Source: Listeria grandensis FSL F6-0971 (GTDB taxonomy: Bacteria; Bacillota; Bacilli; Lactobacillales; Listeriaceae). From it: 37,743 nt of DNA. The number at the start of each line of letters is the position of its first letter. Within the stretch, counting starts at the first letter, position 1. Shown piece after piece: positions 1 to 7,933 of the stretch. The DNA is taken from assembly GCF_000525835.1 (NCBI RefSeq), contig NZ_AODD01000030.1, forward strand, positions 1 through 37,743, in the 5' to 3' direction. The translations under genes and the position numbers were made by a program. The notes beneath the pieces were generated by a model. It made no database searches. It saw only the letters and a list, made by a program, of their open reading frames with translations, and was not told the DNA's origin.

Positions 1-2520
1 CGGCTTGCCATCTAAGATGTAGCCACCATTCGGTGCTTGTGTTTCTACAAAGTGATAGTTGCCATATGGTAAGTCGCTTACTGTTACTTTACCTGTTGTC
101 GCGGCACTTGTATAGACACCTACTTCATTACCTGGCGCGCTTGACGTACCTTCATACAGTGTAAATTCTGCACCTGCAAGCGGGTTTTGCGTATCTGCAT
201 CTACTTTTGTAAATTCTACCCCACCACGCGGGTCAGCAAAGGCCACGGTTTGATCGGCATCATTTAAATCTTCGTGTGTTGCGACGATAAGACCTGATGC
301 TACATCAATCAGTTGCTCAAATACGACAACTTGTTGTCCACGTAGAGCTGTCGCGTCAAAAGCTGCTAAGTCTACTACTTCTTGACCTGTTGCGTTGGCT
401 GCGGTGAATTGTTTTTGTCCTGTTGTTAGTTGCAAGGCGCTATTTTTTGTTAAAAGCGTTGCATCTAAGCGGTATTCTTTATTTTTAATTAAGTTGTTAT
501 AAGAAACGCGGTCACTAATTTTAGCTGCTTCTCCTGGTAAAAGAATTTTACTTTCTGTGCCTGTTTCAAAAGCTACTGTTTGGATTGTTGGATCTACGAT
601 TGCTTTATTAGAAACCTGTACTTCAAATGGTACTGTTACTTCTTGTTCTCCAATTGTAAATGGTCTTGGTGTTGCGTCCAACTCATAACCTGCTGGTGCT
701 TTTGTCTCTACAAAGTAGTAGCTACCAAATTCTAAGTCTTTCACTTGGAAAGCTCCTGTATTATCTGTTGTATGGCTACTTACTCGTGTTCCTGATCCTG
801 GTGTTCCGCTGAATAAATCAAACTCTGCTCCTTCTAGGCCCTTGCTTTCGTCTGCTTCATCATACTTGATTAATTCTACAGATCCTACTGGCTCTTCTAA
901 TTTCTTATTAGAAACCTGTACTTCAAATGCTACCGTTACTTCCTTTTCTCCAATTGTAAATGGTCTTGGTGTTGCGTCCAACTCATAACCTGCTGGTGCT
1001 TTCGTCTCTACAAAGTAGTAGTCGCCAAATTCTAAGTCTTTCACTTGGAACGCTCCTGTGTTATCTGTTGTATGGCTGCTTACTCGTGTTCCTGATCCTG
1101 GTGTTCCGCTGAATAAATCAAACTCTGCTCCTTCTAGGCCCTTACTTTCGTCTGCTTCATCATATTTGATTAATTCTACAGATCCTACTGGCGTTTCTTC
1201 GGGTACGTTAATAATAGCTTCCGTTAACTCTTTCACACCAGCTTCAGTTAATTCAAAACGATATGGTTTTTCCAACAATACGAAACCTTCTGGTGCTTCC
1301 GTTTCTCGAAGTTCATAGGTTCCAAATTTCAAACCATTATAACTGATACGACCATCCTCATTGGAAGTGAGGCCTGCTTCAATCAGCCTTTCATCACCAT
1401 TTGTACCTATACGGAATAAATCAAATGTCGCATTCGGAAGTGGATTACCATTATTATCTTCCTTCACAACAGTAAAACCTGCTTGTGTTCCTTCTGCACC
1501 ACCTTCTCCGCCTTCAATACGAACAGTCGTCTCTACATCTCTACTATAATCTCTTGCTGTTACCGTTGCGTTATTAGTAAATTCTTCTCTTTCTAAATCA
1601 GTAATTTCTGTTTTATAAATAATCTGTCTACCGTATCCATCTGTTAAATCGTCTAGGTTCACACGGAATGTCCCCGCCGCTTGATTATAGTCTAATACAT
1701 CTGATGTACCTAGCTCTAAACCAACACCTGCTTGTCCACCTGACTTACCAAACGCTTGTCGCACTCGAACCTTATTTTCTATCAATTTTTGTCCTGGTCC
1801 GTGTGTATCCATAATCGATACATCGTACAATGGTTTGTAATATCCTGGATCACTTTCATTCTCTTTCAATGTCGGCGGGATGAAGGTAACAAACCATTCA
1901 ATCGATTTACCATCATCACTTAAATAACCCCTTTTATACTGTTGATCTGGTACGACTTCTTCCGGATCTGGCTCTCCTGGAGGTCCACCGCCACCTGGCT
2001 CTCCTGGTGTAACCGTTACAGGCCCTTCACCAGGAATGTCAAAATCTAATTCGATATCTTCCCCAGGTACTACATCATCTGAAAATCTTACATAAAATTC
2101 AAAATATCCTTTAACATCAGAACGCGTTTCTGGATAGTTAGTGAATGTAACGTTGTACTCTTGTGATCCCGGTGATGTTGCTTGCCCAACTGCTACCGTT
2201 ATGCCGTTATCATCTTTGAAATCCATCTGTACATTTTGAGCAGTTTTTAGTTGCGATGGTAGAGTTACTTGCATTCTATCCCCTGCATCTACATCTATAT
2301 CATTAGGAATTTCCCAATCGTAACGAACTTTGAATCCTGCATCTACTGGGATTTCAGAAATGGGATTGCCGCTACTATCTAAAATTGTAGTAGTTTTTAT
2401 AAATTGATTTCCCCACTGTTTTTCACCTGCTGCTGACGCGATTAATTGCATCGATAATTGATTAATAACTAATACACACAGTAGCATGATTGTAACTGCT
2501 TTTTTAAAATTTTTCTTCAT
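1..2520 (-). CDS. Cna-B/SpaA and VaFE repeat surface adhesin (3' end outside window)
   Basis: Open from an ATG at 2520 to the window edge, 840 codons without a stop. Residues 1-31 are a signal peptide (MKKNFKKA, hydrophobic core, ending ASAAG). Residues about 35-175 look like an adhesin beta-sandwich domain, followed by a Gly/Pro linker (GGGGPPGEPDP, about 178-190) and a second N-terminal domain to about 340. Then come SpaA/Cna-B-type domains at about 347-437, 445-537 and 545-637, each with the GTYELRETEAP or YYFVETKAP type signature. A VaFE-type repeat (TVAFETGTESK) covers about 640-757, and a fourth SpaA-like domain begins at about 768. Such stalk domains usually carry isopeptide bonds and end in a sortase LPXTG signal; that end is not visible here. 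An AGGAGG-like RBS lies just upstream of 2520, and a PrfA-box-like promoter upstream of that. Likely a cell-wall anchored adhesin. Confidence 0.9.
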   Translation of the reverse strand, partial: MKKNFKKAVTIMLLCVLVINQLSMQLIASAAGEKQWGNQFIKTTTILDSSGNPISEIPVDAGFKVRYDWEIPNDIDVDAGDRMQVTLPSQLKTAQNVQMDFKDDNGITVAVGQATSPGSQEYNVTFTNYPETRSDVKGYFEFYVRFSDDVVPGEDIELDFDIPGEGPVTVTPGEPGGGGPPGEPDPEEVVPDQQYKRGYLSDDGKSIEWFVTFIPPTLKENESDPGYYKPLYDVSIMDTHGPGQKLIENKVRVRQAFGKSGGQAGVGLELGTSDVLDYNQAAGTFRVNLDDLTDGYGRQIIYKTEITDLEREEFTNNATVTARDYSRDVETTVRIEGGEGGAEGTQAGFTVVKEDNNGNPLPNATFDLFRIGTNGDERLIEAGLTSNEDGRISYNGLKFGTYELRETEAPEGFVLLEKPYRFELTEAGVKELTEAIINVPEETPVGSVELIKYDEADESKGLEGAEFDLFSGTPGSGTRVSSHTTDNTGAFQVKDLEFGDYYFVETKAPAGYELDATPRPFTIGEKEVTVAFEVQVSNKKLEEPVGSVELIKYDEADESKGLEGAEFDLFSGTPGSGTRVSSHTTDNTGAFQVKDLEFGSYYFVETKAPAGYELDATPRPFTIGEQEVTVPFEVQVSNKAIVDPTIQTVAFETGTESKILLPGEAAKISDRVSYNNLIKNKEYRLDATLLTKNSALQLTTGQKQFTAANATGQEVVDLAAFDATALRGQQVVVFEQLIDVASGLIVATHEDLNDADQTVAFADPRGGVEFTKVDADTQNPLAGAEFTLYEGTSSAPGNEVGVYTSAATTGKVTVSDLPYGNYHFVETQAPNGGYILDGKP
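607..1206 (-). repeat. Two tandem 300-bp near-identical units inside the adhesin gene
   Basis: The sequence starting at 607 (ttagaaacctgtacttcaaa) recurs at 907 with only scattered substitutions over about 280 bp, giving a period of exactly 300 bp (100 codons). Each unit encodes one SpaA/Cna-B domain. The near identity points to recent duplication or gene conversion, and the copy number may vary between strains. Confidence 0.9.
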
Positions 2521-2576
2521 TCATTTCCTCCTGGTATTTCGAATTTGTTAATGCCTGACTGCCTGTCTCAATTACT

Positions 2577-2619
2577 AGTATATATATAAACCTAATTTTA
2601 CGATGTAACATATGTTACA
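2577..2619 (-). promoter_or_regulatory. PrfA-box-like palindrome and -10 element upstream of the adhesin
   Basis: A perfect 16-bp palindrome TGTAACATATGTTACA lies at 2604-2619. Its core TAACA-N2-TGTTA matches the Listeria PrfA-box consensus TTAACANNTGTTAA. On the minus strand a TATACT hexamer (2582-2577) lies 21 bp downstream of the palindrome, close to the spacing of known PrfA-activated promoters, where the box replaces the -35 region. Palindrome and spacing are seen directly; binding by a PrfA-like protein is inferred. Confidence 0.7.
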
Positions 2620-3074
2620 CGATGCTTTTTCATTCCATACCTGCTCTATATTTATCTTTCTTTATTTGTCTCTATACAAGATATACCAACTCTTCATACC
2701 ATGTTTTAGCTTTTCTTACGACGTTGTATGATGGAAAAAGAGTATTTTCAGCATGCTGGATTGACAAAGATAAATCAGGGTATTTTCGTGTTGCTAGTAC
2801 ATCATTACATAACTATAGGTGTATCATTGTTTCCTCCCTTGAAGAGAGTAACACGATTCCTACTGATGCTTTGTAACAAAAGTGACAGGTCTGAAAAATG
2901 GCTGTTATGTACACTGAGAAGAGCCATTTTTCATGACTGTTCGTCAACTATCGCTGTGTTGGCAACGTTCTCAAACGAATTCCAACTCTCTCCCTTCTAT
3001 AATATGTATCTTATTTTGTCATTTTCAAATGCAAAAATTCACATATAATAGAAACTTATTTACGACAAAATACG
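2620..3074. other. Long intergenic region without a supported gene
   Basis: This stretch lies between the two PrfA-box-like palindromes that face the adhesin and the first regulator. Short open frames here lack ribosome binding sites and recognisable protein features. The only structure seen is the stem-loop at 2892-2933, listed separately. Confidence 0.5.
2892..2933. terminator. Stem-loop with A/T-rich outer stem, possible bidirectional terminator
   Basis: TGAAAAATGGCT (2892-2903) pairs perfectly with AGCCATTTTTCA (2922-2933) around an 18-nt loop. The A5/T5 blocks within the arms would give a short U-tract on either strand. No gene clearly ends here, so it may close an unannotated small transcript or separate the two divergent promoters. 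Confidence 0.4.
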
Positions 3075-3090
3075 GATAACATATGTTACA
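3075..3090 (+). promoter_or_regulatory. PrfA-box-like palindrome upstream of the first PrfA-like regulator
   Basis: GATAACATATGTTACA contains the same 12-bp core TAACATATGTTA as the site in front of the adhesin. A TGTAAT hexamer at 3115-3120 lies 24 bp downstream and could be the -10. The site is 84 bp before the regulator ATG at 3174, compatible with autoregulation, which is inferred. Confidence 0.65.
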
Positions 3091-3173
3091 ATTCCCTTTC
3101 TTTATGTGTGTTACTGTAATACTGTTATTGGACTACCAGTAAATTCGAATAGGAATGGAGAGTGTTCTAGCAG

Positions 3174-3828
3174 ATGGATTTTTTACATGTTCATGATCTA
3201 TTGATTAAAAAACCTAACTTATTAATTGCATTGCTCGATATGACAGAACTTGATACTTGGCATCCAGATGTTTGTCAGTTTCAGAAACTAAAAAGTTATC
3301 AATCCTTAAACTTAGCAAATACCGAAAAAATTATTCATGTTACGAAGGGAGTTTTATTACAACAGGTAAATAACGCGGACATTTGTAAAATAAGTGTGAA
3401 TGCGATTTGGTCGACAAATGATGTCATTTTCCATAATGTTTTTCAGCAAAACCAGTACGAGTATCTAGCTATAGGTGATGTAGAAATAGCTTATTTTTGA
3501 CGCACGGCTTGTTTTGGATACCCTTTCGAAAGAACCATTTTTTCCCGATTTTTTAATTGACTATAATAAAAGGCAACAAGAGGAATTTTTTCAGTTTTCA
3601 TACATGTTGACGAAAAATATTCGCGATCGTGTCTTAGATGTTATGAAGCGCTTCTCAAAAAAACATCCAGATGGCTATATGGTGCCAAAACGTGTCAATA
3701 GTTTACTTCTATCAAAATGCTGTCAAGCCACTCCTGCAACCATAAAAAAAGCCTTACTAGACTTAAAACACGAAAAAAGAATCATCAAAAAAGAACAGCA
3801 TTTATTTATTCAAGAGGAGATGACATAA
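3174..3828 (+). pseudogene. PrfA-like Crp/Fnr-fold regulator, paralogue 1, frameshifted
   Basis: The first frame (3174-3500) starts MDFLHVHDLLIKKPNLL and stops after GDVEIAYF; the second frame resumes IFDARLVLDTLSKEPFFPD and runs to 3828. Against the intact paralogue at 5786-6451 (GHTEVAIYDANVVLQELSDQ), removing one T from the TTATTTTT stretch at about 3492-3497 restores a product of about 218 aa. The N-terminal half corresponds to the effector (cNMP-like) domain; the C-terminal half carries a winged helix (YMVPKRVNSLLLSKCCQATPA). RBS GGAGAG lies 11 nt before the ATG. It is either a true frameshift mutant or a sequencing indel; nearby genes show similar single-base shifts. A PrfA-box-like site lies upstream, so it may control itself and the adhesin. 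Confidence 0.8.
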
Positions 3829-3904
3829 TGCTTTTAGTCAGAACTTCTTCGTATCTATCTAGCTACTCTTTGTTTGTGAGCAGGTTTGTAAAGAAAGGCT
3901 AAAT

Positions 3905-3935
3905 TTAACATTATTATTACGCTTTGTTGTATAAT
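3905..3935 (+). promoter_or_regulatory. Possible sigma-A promoter for the second regulator
   Basis: TTAACA (3905-3910) and a perfect TATAAT (3930-3935) are separated by 19 bp, slightly long. They lie about 45 bp before the ATG at 3981. No PrfA-box-like palindrome was seen here. Confidence 0.35.
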
Positions 3936-3980
3936 AACTATAAAGAGCCACATGCTGGAATCTGCAAGGAGGTAATGATA

Positions 3981-4652
3981 ATGAACTTTATACAGTTTCA
4001 TAAAGAGTTGTTTCGTGTTAATTCTAGGTTTTCAGAGTACGCGGCGAGCCATGCAGATACCCAAGAATTTTTCTTTGAAGGACCTAGCTTATTTCAGGTT
4101 GATTTAGAGAAATACGCGTTTCTCGTTCATGAAGGCGTTCTACTTAAATATCATATTTCTCCACTAGGGAAGATGCTATATGATAATTTTTATACGCGTA
4201 ATTCTTTTGTCGGCTTACTTCCTAATATTTTTTATTTTGATGATTATTTTGAATACACAACACTAGGTAATATTCACGGGTTGAAGATTCCACTGTCAGC
4301 TTTAGATTCTTATCCTGAGGACCTTAAAAATGAGCTTTTCCTCCGAAATATACAGCGTGAATTATTTTGGAAAGATAGTGCCGCTAGAATGCTAGGATTA
4401 AATCTGAAAGAAAAAATCTATTATATTCTATCCATTATTCACAGCTTCCGTGGCATTAACCCATGGGATAATACCTACAGCATTCCTAAATATATTACAC
4501 ATGAAATTTTGGCTAATGTAGCTAATGTGAGTCGGACTCGTGTGTCTTACGTCATGTCTGAATTGCAGAAAGAGAACATCATTACGTACAGCAAGGAAGG
4601 CAAGATTGTTATTTTAGATATTGATTTTTTACATGATTCTTGCGGTTATTAG
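3981..4652 (+). CDS. Crp/Fnr family (PrfA-like) transcriptional regulator
   Basis: A 223-aa protein starting MNFIQFHKELF. The start is set by AAGGAGG at 3966-3972, 8 nt before the ATG; in-frame upstream codons exist, but the ATG at 3975 is too close to the RBS. The N-terminal part (about 1-140) has the aromatic, beta-rich look of a Crp effector domain without an obvious cNMP phosphate-binding cassette. The C-terminal part has a Crp-type helix-turn-helix (HEILANVANVSRTRVSYVM) followed by a wing (LQKENIITYSKEGKIVIL). It differs from the MDFL-type paralogues on either side. A strong terminator follows, so it is probably monocistronic. Its target and signal are unknown. Confidence 0.85.
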   Translation: MNFIQFHKELFRVNSRFSEYAASHADTQEFFFEGPSLFQVDLEKYAFLVHEGVLLKYHISPLGKMLYDNFYTRNSFVGLLPNIFYFDDYFEYTTLGNIHGLKIPLSALDSYPEDLKNELFLRNIQRELFWKDSAARMLGLNLKEKIYYILSIIHSFRGINPWDNTYSIPKYITHEILANVANVSRTRVSYVMSELQKENIITYSKEGKIVILDIDFLHDSCGY

Positions 4653-4691
4653 CGAGTGCAAGGCATCTTAAAAAACACCGCCTTATAAGCT

Positions 4692-4750
4692 CTATTATCC
4701 TGTGTACTGCTTCGATTTCGTAGCATTAAAACAGGATAATAGGCTTTTTT
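4692..4750 (+). terminator. Rho-independent terminator after the Crp/Fnr gene
   Basis: CTATTATCCTGT (4692-4703) pairs perfectly with ACAGGATAATAG (4731-4742), followed after GC by six T residues (4745-4750). It sits 40 bp beyond the stop codon of the plus-strand regulator. Confidence 0.85.
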
Positions 4751-4902
4751 ATTTAGCGTTTGGAATATAGATATGCTTTTACTAATCTCGCTTTTGGATG
4801 GAACATTTGGATTCATTCTTTATCGTATCCCCACATACTTTTCTTCATCAAATACGTTATCCGTTTTATTTTATATGTAATTAACCAAATTTACCCTTTT
4901 TA

Positions 4903-5594
4903 TTAATGCAGAGATCCTGCTATTTCAAAGCCAACCATCTCCTTTAGTGCGCAACTATCTAAAATTGTAATTGGTTTGGGCGTTAGTTTAATGAGCCTTC
5001 TTCTTCAAATTGGGATAGCATCTTCGTTGTGTATTCTCGCGTGATTTGGCAGTAGCTAGCTAAATCATAGTGACAGATTTCTTTTGGTAAATAGCCTTCT
5101 GATTCTCCTTGTTTTTTAGACTCCAGGTGCAACAAAGATGCCGCTATTTTTTCTTTCGCTCGTAAAAGATTTAGCTTACCGTAATAATTAGCAGATTGTG
5201 TCAAATTATCAATGAATTTTAGTAAAATCGAGGTTCCCCAACCAGATGCATCAATGACATTTAATACGAAATACGGATCAATAAAGTAGGCCGTTGTTTC
5301 AGAAATCGTTTCCATTTCATACTGGTTATTCTCCTTGGACAGCAAGGATGCAAAACCAATGAATTCACCATCACCCGAAAATGAGACCGTCGTTTCTTTC
5401 GCATTATGACTTGCTACAATCTTGGTTAGTCCTTTTTCTATATAGATGAAAGAACGATTATCTGTCACCCTAGAATCGATAACTGTTTTAGCTGTTAGCA
5501 CTTTCTTTTTTGCATATTTATCAAATGATTCATTAGAAAAAAGTAATAGTTTTAGAAAATCCTCATCGATTTCAACGCCTAATGTTTGTAACAT
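4903..5594 (-). pseudogene. Crp/Fnr family regulator with frameshift in the wing
   Basis: Starts at the ATG at 5594 (MLQTLGVEIDEDFLKLL), set by AAGGAG 10 nt upstream. The effector domain is seen to about residue 130 (FIYIEKGLTKIV, FSGDGEFIGFASLL) and the helix-turn-helix near the end (HYDLASYCQITREYTTKML). As read, the protein stops at 4983 after EEEGSLN, in the middle of the winged helix. The next frame continues LIKLTPKPITILDSCALKEM and on to a stop at 4903, a normal Crp C-terminus. One missing base at the GG at 4996-4997 would restore a protein of about 230 aa. The HTH is of the redox or Crp type; no Fe-S cysteine cluster is visible. Unrelated in detail to the MDFL-type paralogues. Confidence 0.75.
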
Positions 5595-5694
5595 AGTGAA
5601 GCACTCCTTCTGATTTCTACTCAACCTTTGTCTCTAGTTCTCTCTTAGACTTTGTTACAGTAATGGAGATTGTTCTCAGGTCTCACCCCTCTCT

Positions 5695-5706
5695 ATGAAC
5701 GTTCAT
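5695..5706. promoter_or_regulatory. Short perfect palindrome upstream of the Crp/Fnr gene
   Basis: ATGAACGTTCAT is a perfect 12-bp palindrome about 100 bp upstream of the ATG at 5594 and 80 bp downstream of the end of the neighbouring regulator. It could be an operator, but it does not match the PrfA-box-like sites or the usual LexA spacing. Confidence 0.25.
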
Positions 5707-5785
5707 CGTCTTTCATATATCAAACTGTACATTTTCCATGTTACTTCCTATTCCATATTTAAGTTTTTTTGTAGCTTATACGAAC

Positions 5786-6451
5786 TCATGAATCGGAATA
5801 ATCTGAATTATGATCTAAAATTATTTTTCCATCCTTGTATATGATTTTATTTGCTAACTCTAGTTCTTGCATTGCTTTTTTAGCAGTATGAGGTGATATT
5901 TGGCAACATTTAGACAGAAGTAGATAATTGACCGTTTTGGGAATATGATAGCCATCTTTTTCTCTTGTGGAAAGTAGCTTAATAATATCTATCACTCTTT
6001 CTTGCACACTTTTAGTAAGCATATGTGAATATTGATAAAACAGAGTTTCTTGATGTTTTAAAGTATCAATTAGGAGATCTGGGAAAAAAGCTTGATCAGA
6101 AAGTTCCTGTAATACAACGTTGGCGTCATAAATCGCTACTTCTGTATGCCCAAGGGCAATATATTCATAGTGAGTAGCTTGAAAAACATTATGAAAAATA
6201 AAATCATGTTCCATCCAAATAGCATTGACGGTTTGCTTATTTTGCTTTAGATTATTAACTTGTTGCAATAAATGACCCTTTACAACATAAATCACTCTGC
6301 CTGTATCTGATAGATCAAGGCTTTCATGACTTTTCAACACTTTAAGTTGGTAACAATCCGAATCCTCCTTATCAATATTTGATAGCTCTAGCAAAGGTAA
6401 CAACAAGTTAGGTTCCCTAAGCAATAGACTGTGAACCACAAGAAAATCCAT
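5786..6451 (-). CDS. PrfA-like Crp/Fnr-fold regulator, paralogue 2 (intact)
   Basis: A 221-aa protein starting MDFLVVHSLLLREPNLLLPL. Start chosen from GGGAGG 6 nt before the ATG; the same start and RBS context recurs at the paralogue at 24187. Residues about 1-120 form a beta-rich effector-type domain (VIYVVKGHLLQQVNN, GHTEVAIYD), and about 140-215 a winged-helix DNA-binding domain (YHIPKTVNYLLLSKCCQIS, then AKKAMQELELANKIIYKDGK). The three MDFL-type proteins share a CCQ-S-HT-KKA recognition helix, so they probably bind similar sites. The 100 bp upstream of this gene also resembles the upstream region of the third paralogue, showing duplication of gene plus promoter. No full PrfA-box-like palindrome was seen upstream. 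Confidence 0.85.
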   Translation of the reverse strand: MDFLVVHSLLLREPNLLLPLLELSNIDKEDSDCYQLKVLKSHESLDLSDTGRVIYVVKGHLLQQVNNLKQNKQTVNAIWMEHDFIFHNVFQATHYEYIALGHTEVAIYDANVVLQELSDQAFFPDLLIDTLKHQETLFYQYSHMLTKSVQERVIDIIKLLSTREKDGYHIPKTVNYLLLSKCCQISPHTAKKAMQELELANKIIYKDGKIILDHNSDYSDS

Positions 6452-6938
6452 AGGAAGCCTCCCTTTAAATATGAACTACATTAATTAGCATAATGCATAT
6501 TTTTTTAATATTACAGACAAAAAAAACACTAATTTACATATAAAACTCGTTATTTCATCGTTTAAAATTTGCAAATTGCAAATTATTCACGAGAACAATT
6601 GCGGCTCAACATATTTTTTTGTGTCTATTTTGTGTCGGAAAATTATACTGGCTAAACCCGATATGCTATCTGACAAAACAATCTGAGGCATAATCCAAAT
6701 AAACCGACTCTCAAATGCTCACACTATTGGGGCTGTTCGATATGAAATAAGTTACAGTCCCAATATAAGCATGAACAACGTGGACGGTTAATCCTATCCA
6801 AAATCTCCTGAGTACAAACGCTTTCGCTCGATTTGTGTAACCTTATCCGAAATACAGATGGGGCGTTTTCGGCTTGTTTTGAGTTACAGATATGCTTTTG
6901 ATTCAGGCTCTTAACTGATTATTTGATTTAGCCATCGC
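6452..6938. other. Intergenic region, no supported gene
   Basis: About 490 bp between the HTH gene that ends the polysaccharide cluster and paralogue 2. It holds AT-rich promoter-like sequence near 6480-6600 with an ATTTGCAAAT palindrome, and one half-site AAGTTAC near 6750. A short reading frame on the minus strand near 6720-6840 has no start or RBS. No clear terminator for the polysaccharide operon was found. Confidence 0.4.
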
Positions 6939-7175
6939 TTATTCCATCTGTTGGAATGGTCGATATTTTTTCCTTAGTCCACTTGCGTCCTGTTTTCTAA
7001 TTTCGATTTCGTAGCGGTAAAATAGAACAGCCGATCCTTTTTTTATTTTTGTGATTTTACCGCGAGTAACTAAGGAGTGAAAGCATTGTTTAGATATACC
7101 TAAATGTTCGATAGCTTCTTGCCGAGATAGGAATTCTCGATTTAATAAAGACAGGAGTTCTTCTTGGCGATTCAC
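6939..7175 (-). CDS. Small helix-turn-helix protein at the end of the polysaccharide operon
   Basis: A 78-aa protein beginning with GTG at 7175, overlapping the upstream stop as GTGA, so it is probably translationally coupled. Residues about 15-40 (FLSRQEAIEHLGISKQCFHS) form a MerR/excisionase-like helix-turn-helix, followed by VTRGKITKIKKGSAVLFYR, which resembles the wing of HTH_17 domains. The tail is basic. Such proteins bind DNA, but none of the usual polysaccharide enzymes look like this. It could be an operon regulator or a remnant of a mobile element. Function not recognised. Confidence 0.7.
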   Translation of the reverse strand: MNRQEELLSLLNREFLSRQEAIEHLGISKQCFHSLVTRGKITKIKKGSAVLFYRYEIEIRKQDASGLRKKYRPFQQME

Positions 7176-7933
7176 GATAGCTCACCTCTTATTTTAGCTA
7201 ATATTTGCAATAAGTATGGTGGGAAATAGTTACGTACGTCTGCATGAGACACGTATTGTTCTATGTCTCGCTCAACCTTGATTTGTTCATCTGCCAACTG
7301 TGATAAAAGTGGTTCGATATGGCTTTTGTAGGTGTGCTCTTTGTCGGAGTAGTGCAGGTAAATGTTTGGTGCTTCTTTTTCAGAAATGGCTTCCTTTAGC
7401 ATATGATCTAATTGTTGTATCTTCGCTTCGGAGATTTCACCAAGCATCGATGTTAGCGTTGGTATGCGTTCAGGCTCTGCTCGAAGATATTCTCCAACAA
7501 AATACTGAGGTGCACCAGAGATCACATTCGTAGCGCCTAATCGGAAACCGAAATAAAGCGCTGCGTATCCACCTTTACTTGAACCGATATACGTGGTTTG
7601 TGTCGCTTTCATGTCTTGAGTGATCTTCGTGATAAGTTCCTCCACAGCATCACGGATCTGAAAACTTCCCTGTTCGCAAAGGTAATACACGCCTCGTTTC
7701 TGGAAGCCGAAATCATCTAAAATGAAAAGCTTATTTCCGGGTACTTCTTTGAGCGTATTGACATAGTTGTAGGTTGCAGACATTCCAGCTCTTGGGAAAG
7801 CGCTGAAGATGACAAGCAAATCTTGACTCTGCCTATCTTTTTGAAGCAGGTAGCGTAACTTTATCCCGTTGGACTGTGTCGCTGTTTTCCCAATGATTTG
7901 AAAATAAAGCTTAGCTAGTAGTTTTTTCATCAT
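7172..7933 (-). CDS. Alpha/beta-hydrolase-like polysaccharide protein (XcbB/CpsF-like)
   Basis: About 253 aa, starting MMKKLLAKLYFQIIG at 7933 (or 7930), with the ATG overlapping the stop of the upstream glycosyltransferase as ATGATG, and a GGTGG RBS. The key motif is YIGSSKGGYAALYFG (about 125-140), a G-x-S-x-G-G nucleophile elbow; a C-terminal YVSHADVRNY could supply the His. This resembles proteins of capsule clusters of the XcbB/CpsF type, for which both transferase and esterase roles have been discussed. A role in modifying or assembling the exopolysaccharide is inferred from motif and position. An alternative start at 8038 would overlap the upstream gene by over 100 bp and is less likely. 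Confidence 0.65.
   Translation of the reverse strand: MMKKLLAKLYFQIIGKTATQSNGIKLRYLLQKDRQSQDLLVIFSAFPRAGMSATYNYVNTLKEVPGNKLFILDDFGFQKRGVYYLCEQGSFQIRDAVEELITKITQDMKATQTTYIGSSKGGYAALYFGFRLGATNVISGAPQYFVGEYLRAEPERIPTLTSMLGEISEAKIQQLDHMLKEAISEKEAPNIYLHYSDKEHTYKSHIEPLLSQLADEQIKVERDIEQYVSHADVRNYFPPYLLQILAKIRGELS

Noticed and set aside
2622-3048. Two overlapping plus-strand frames of 84 and 106 codons
   Set aside because: No RBS, odd composition, and they overlap the regulatory stretch and each other; no family-like features.
5695-5706. LexA-type SOS box
   Set aside because: ATGAACGTTCAT lacks the 4-bp spacer of the CGAAC-N4-GTTCG LexA box.
6735-6760. Third PrfA-box-like site upstream of paralogue 2
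   Set aside because: Only one half-site (AAGTTAC) matches; the left arm has no TAAC.
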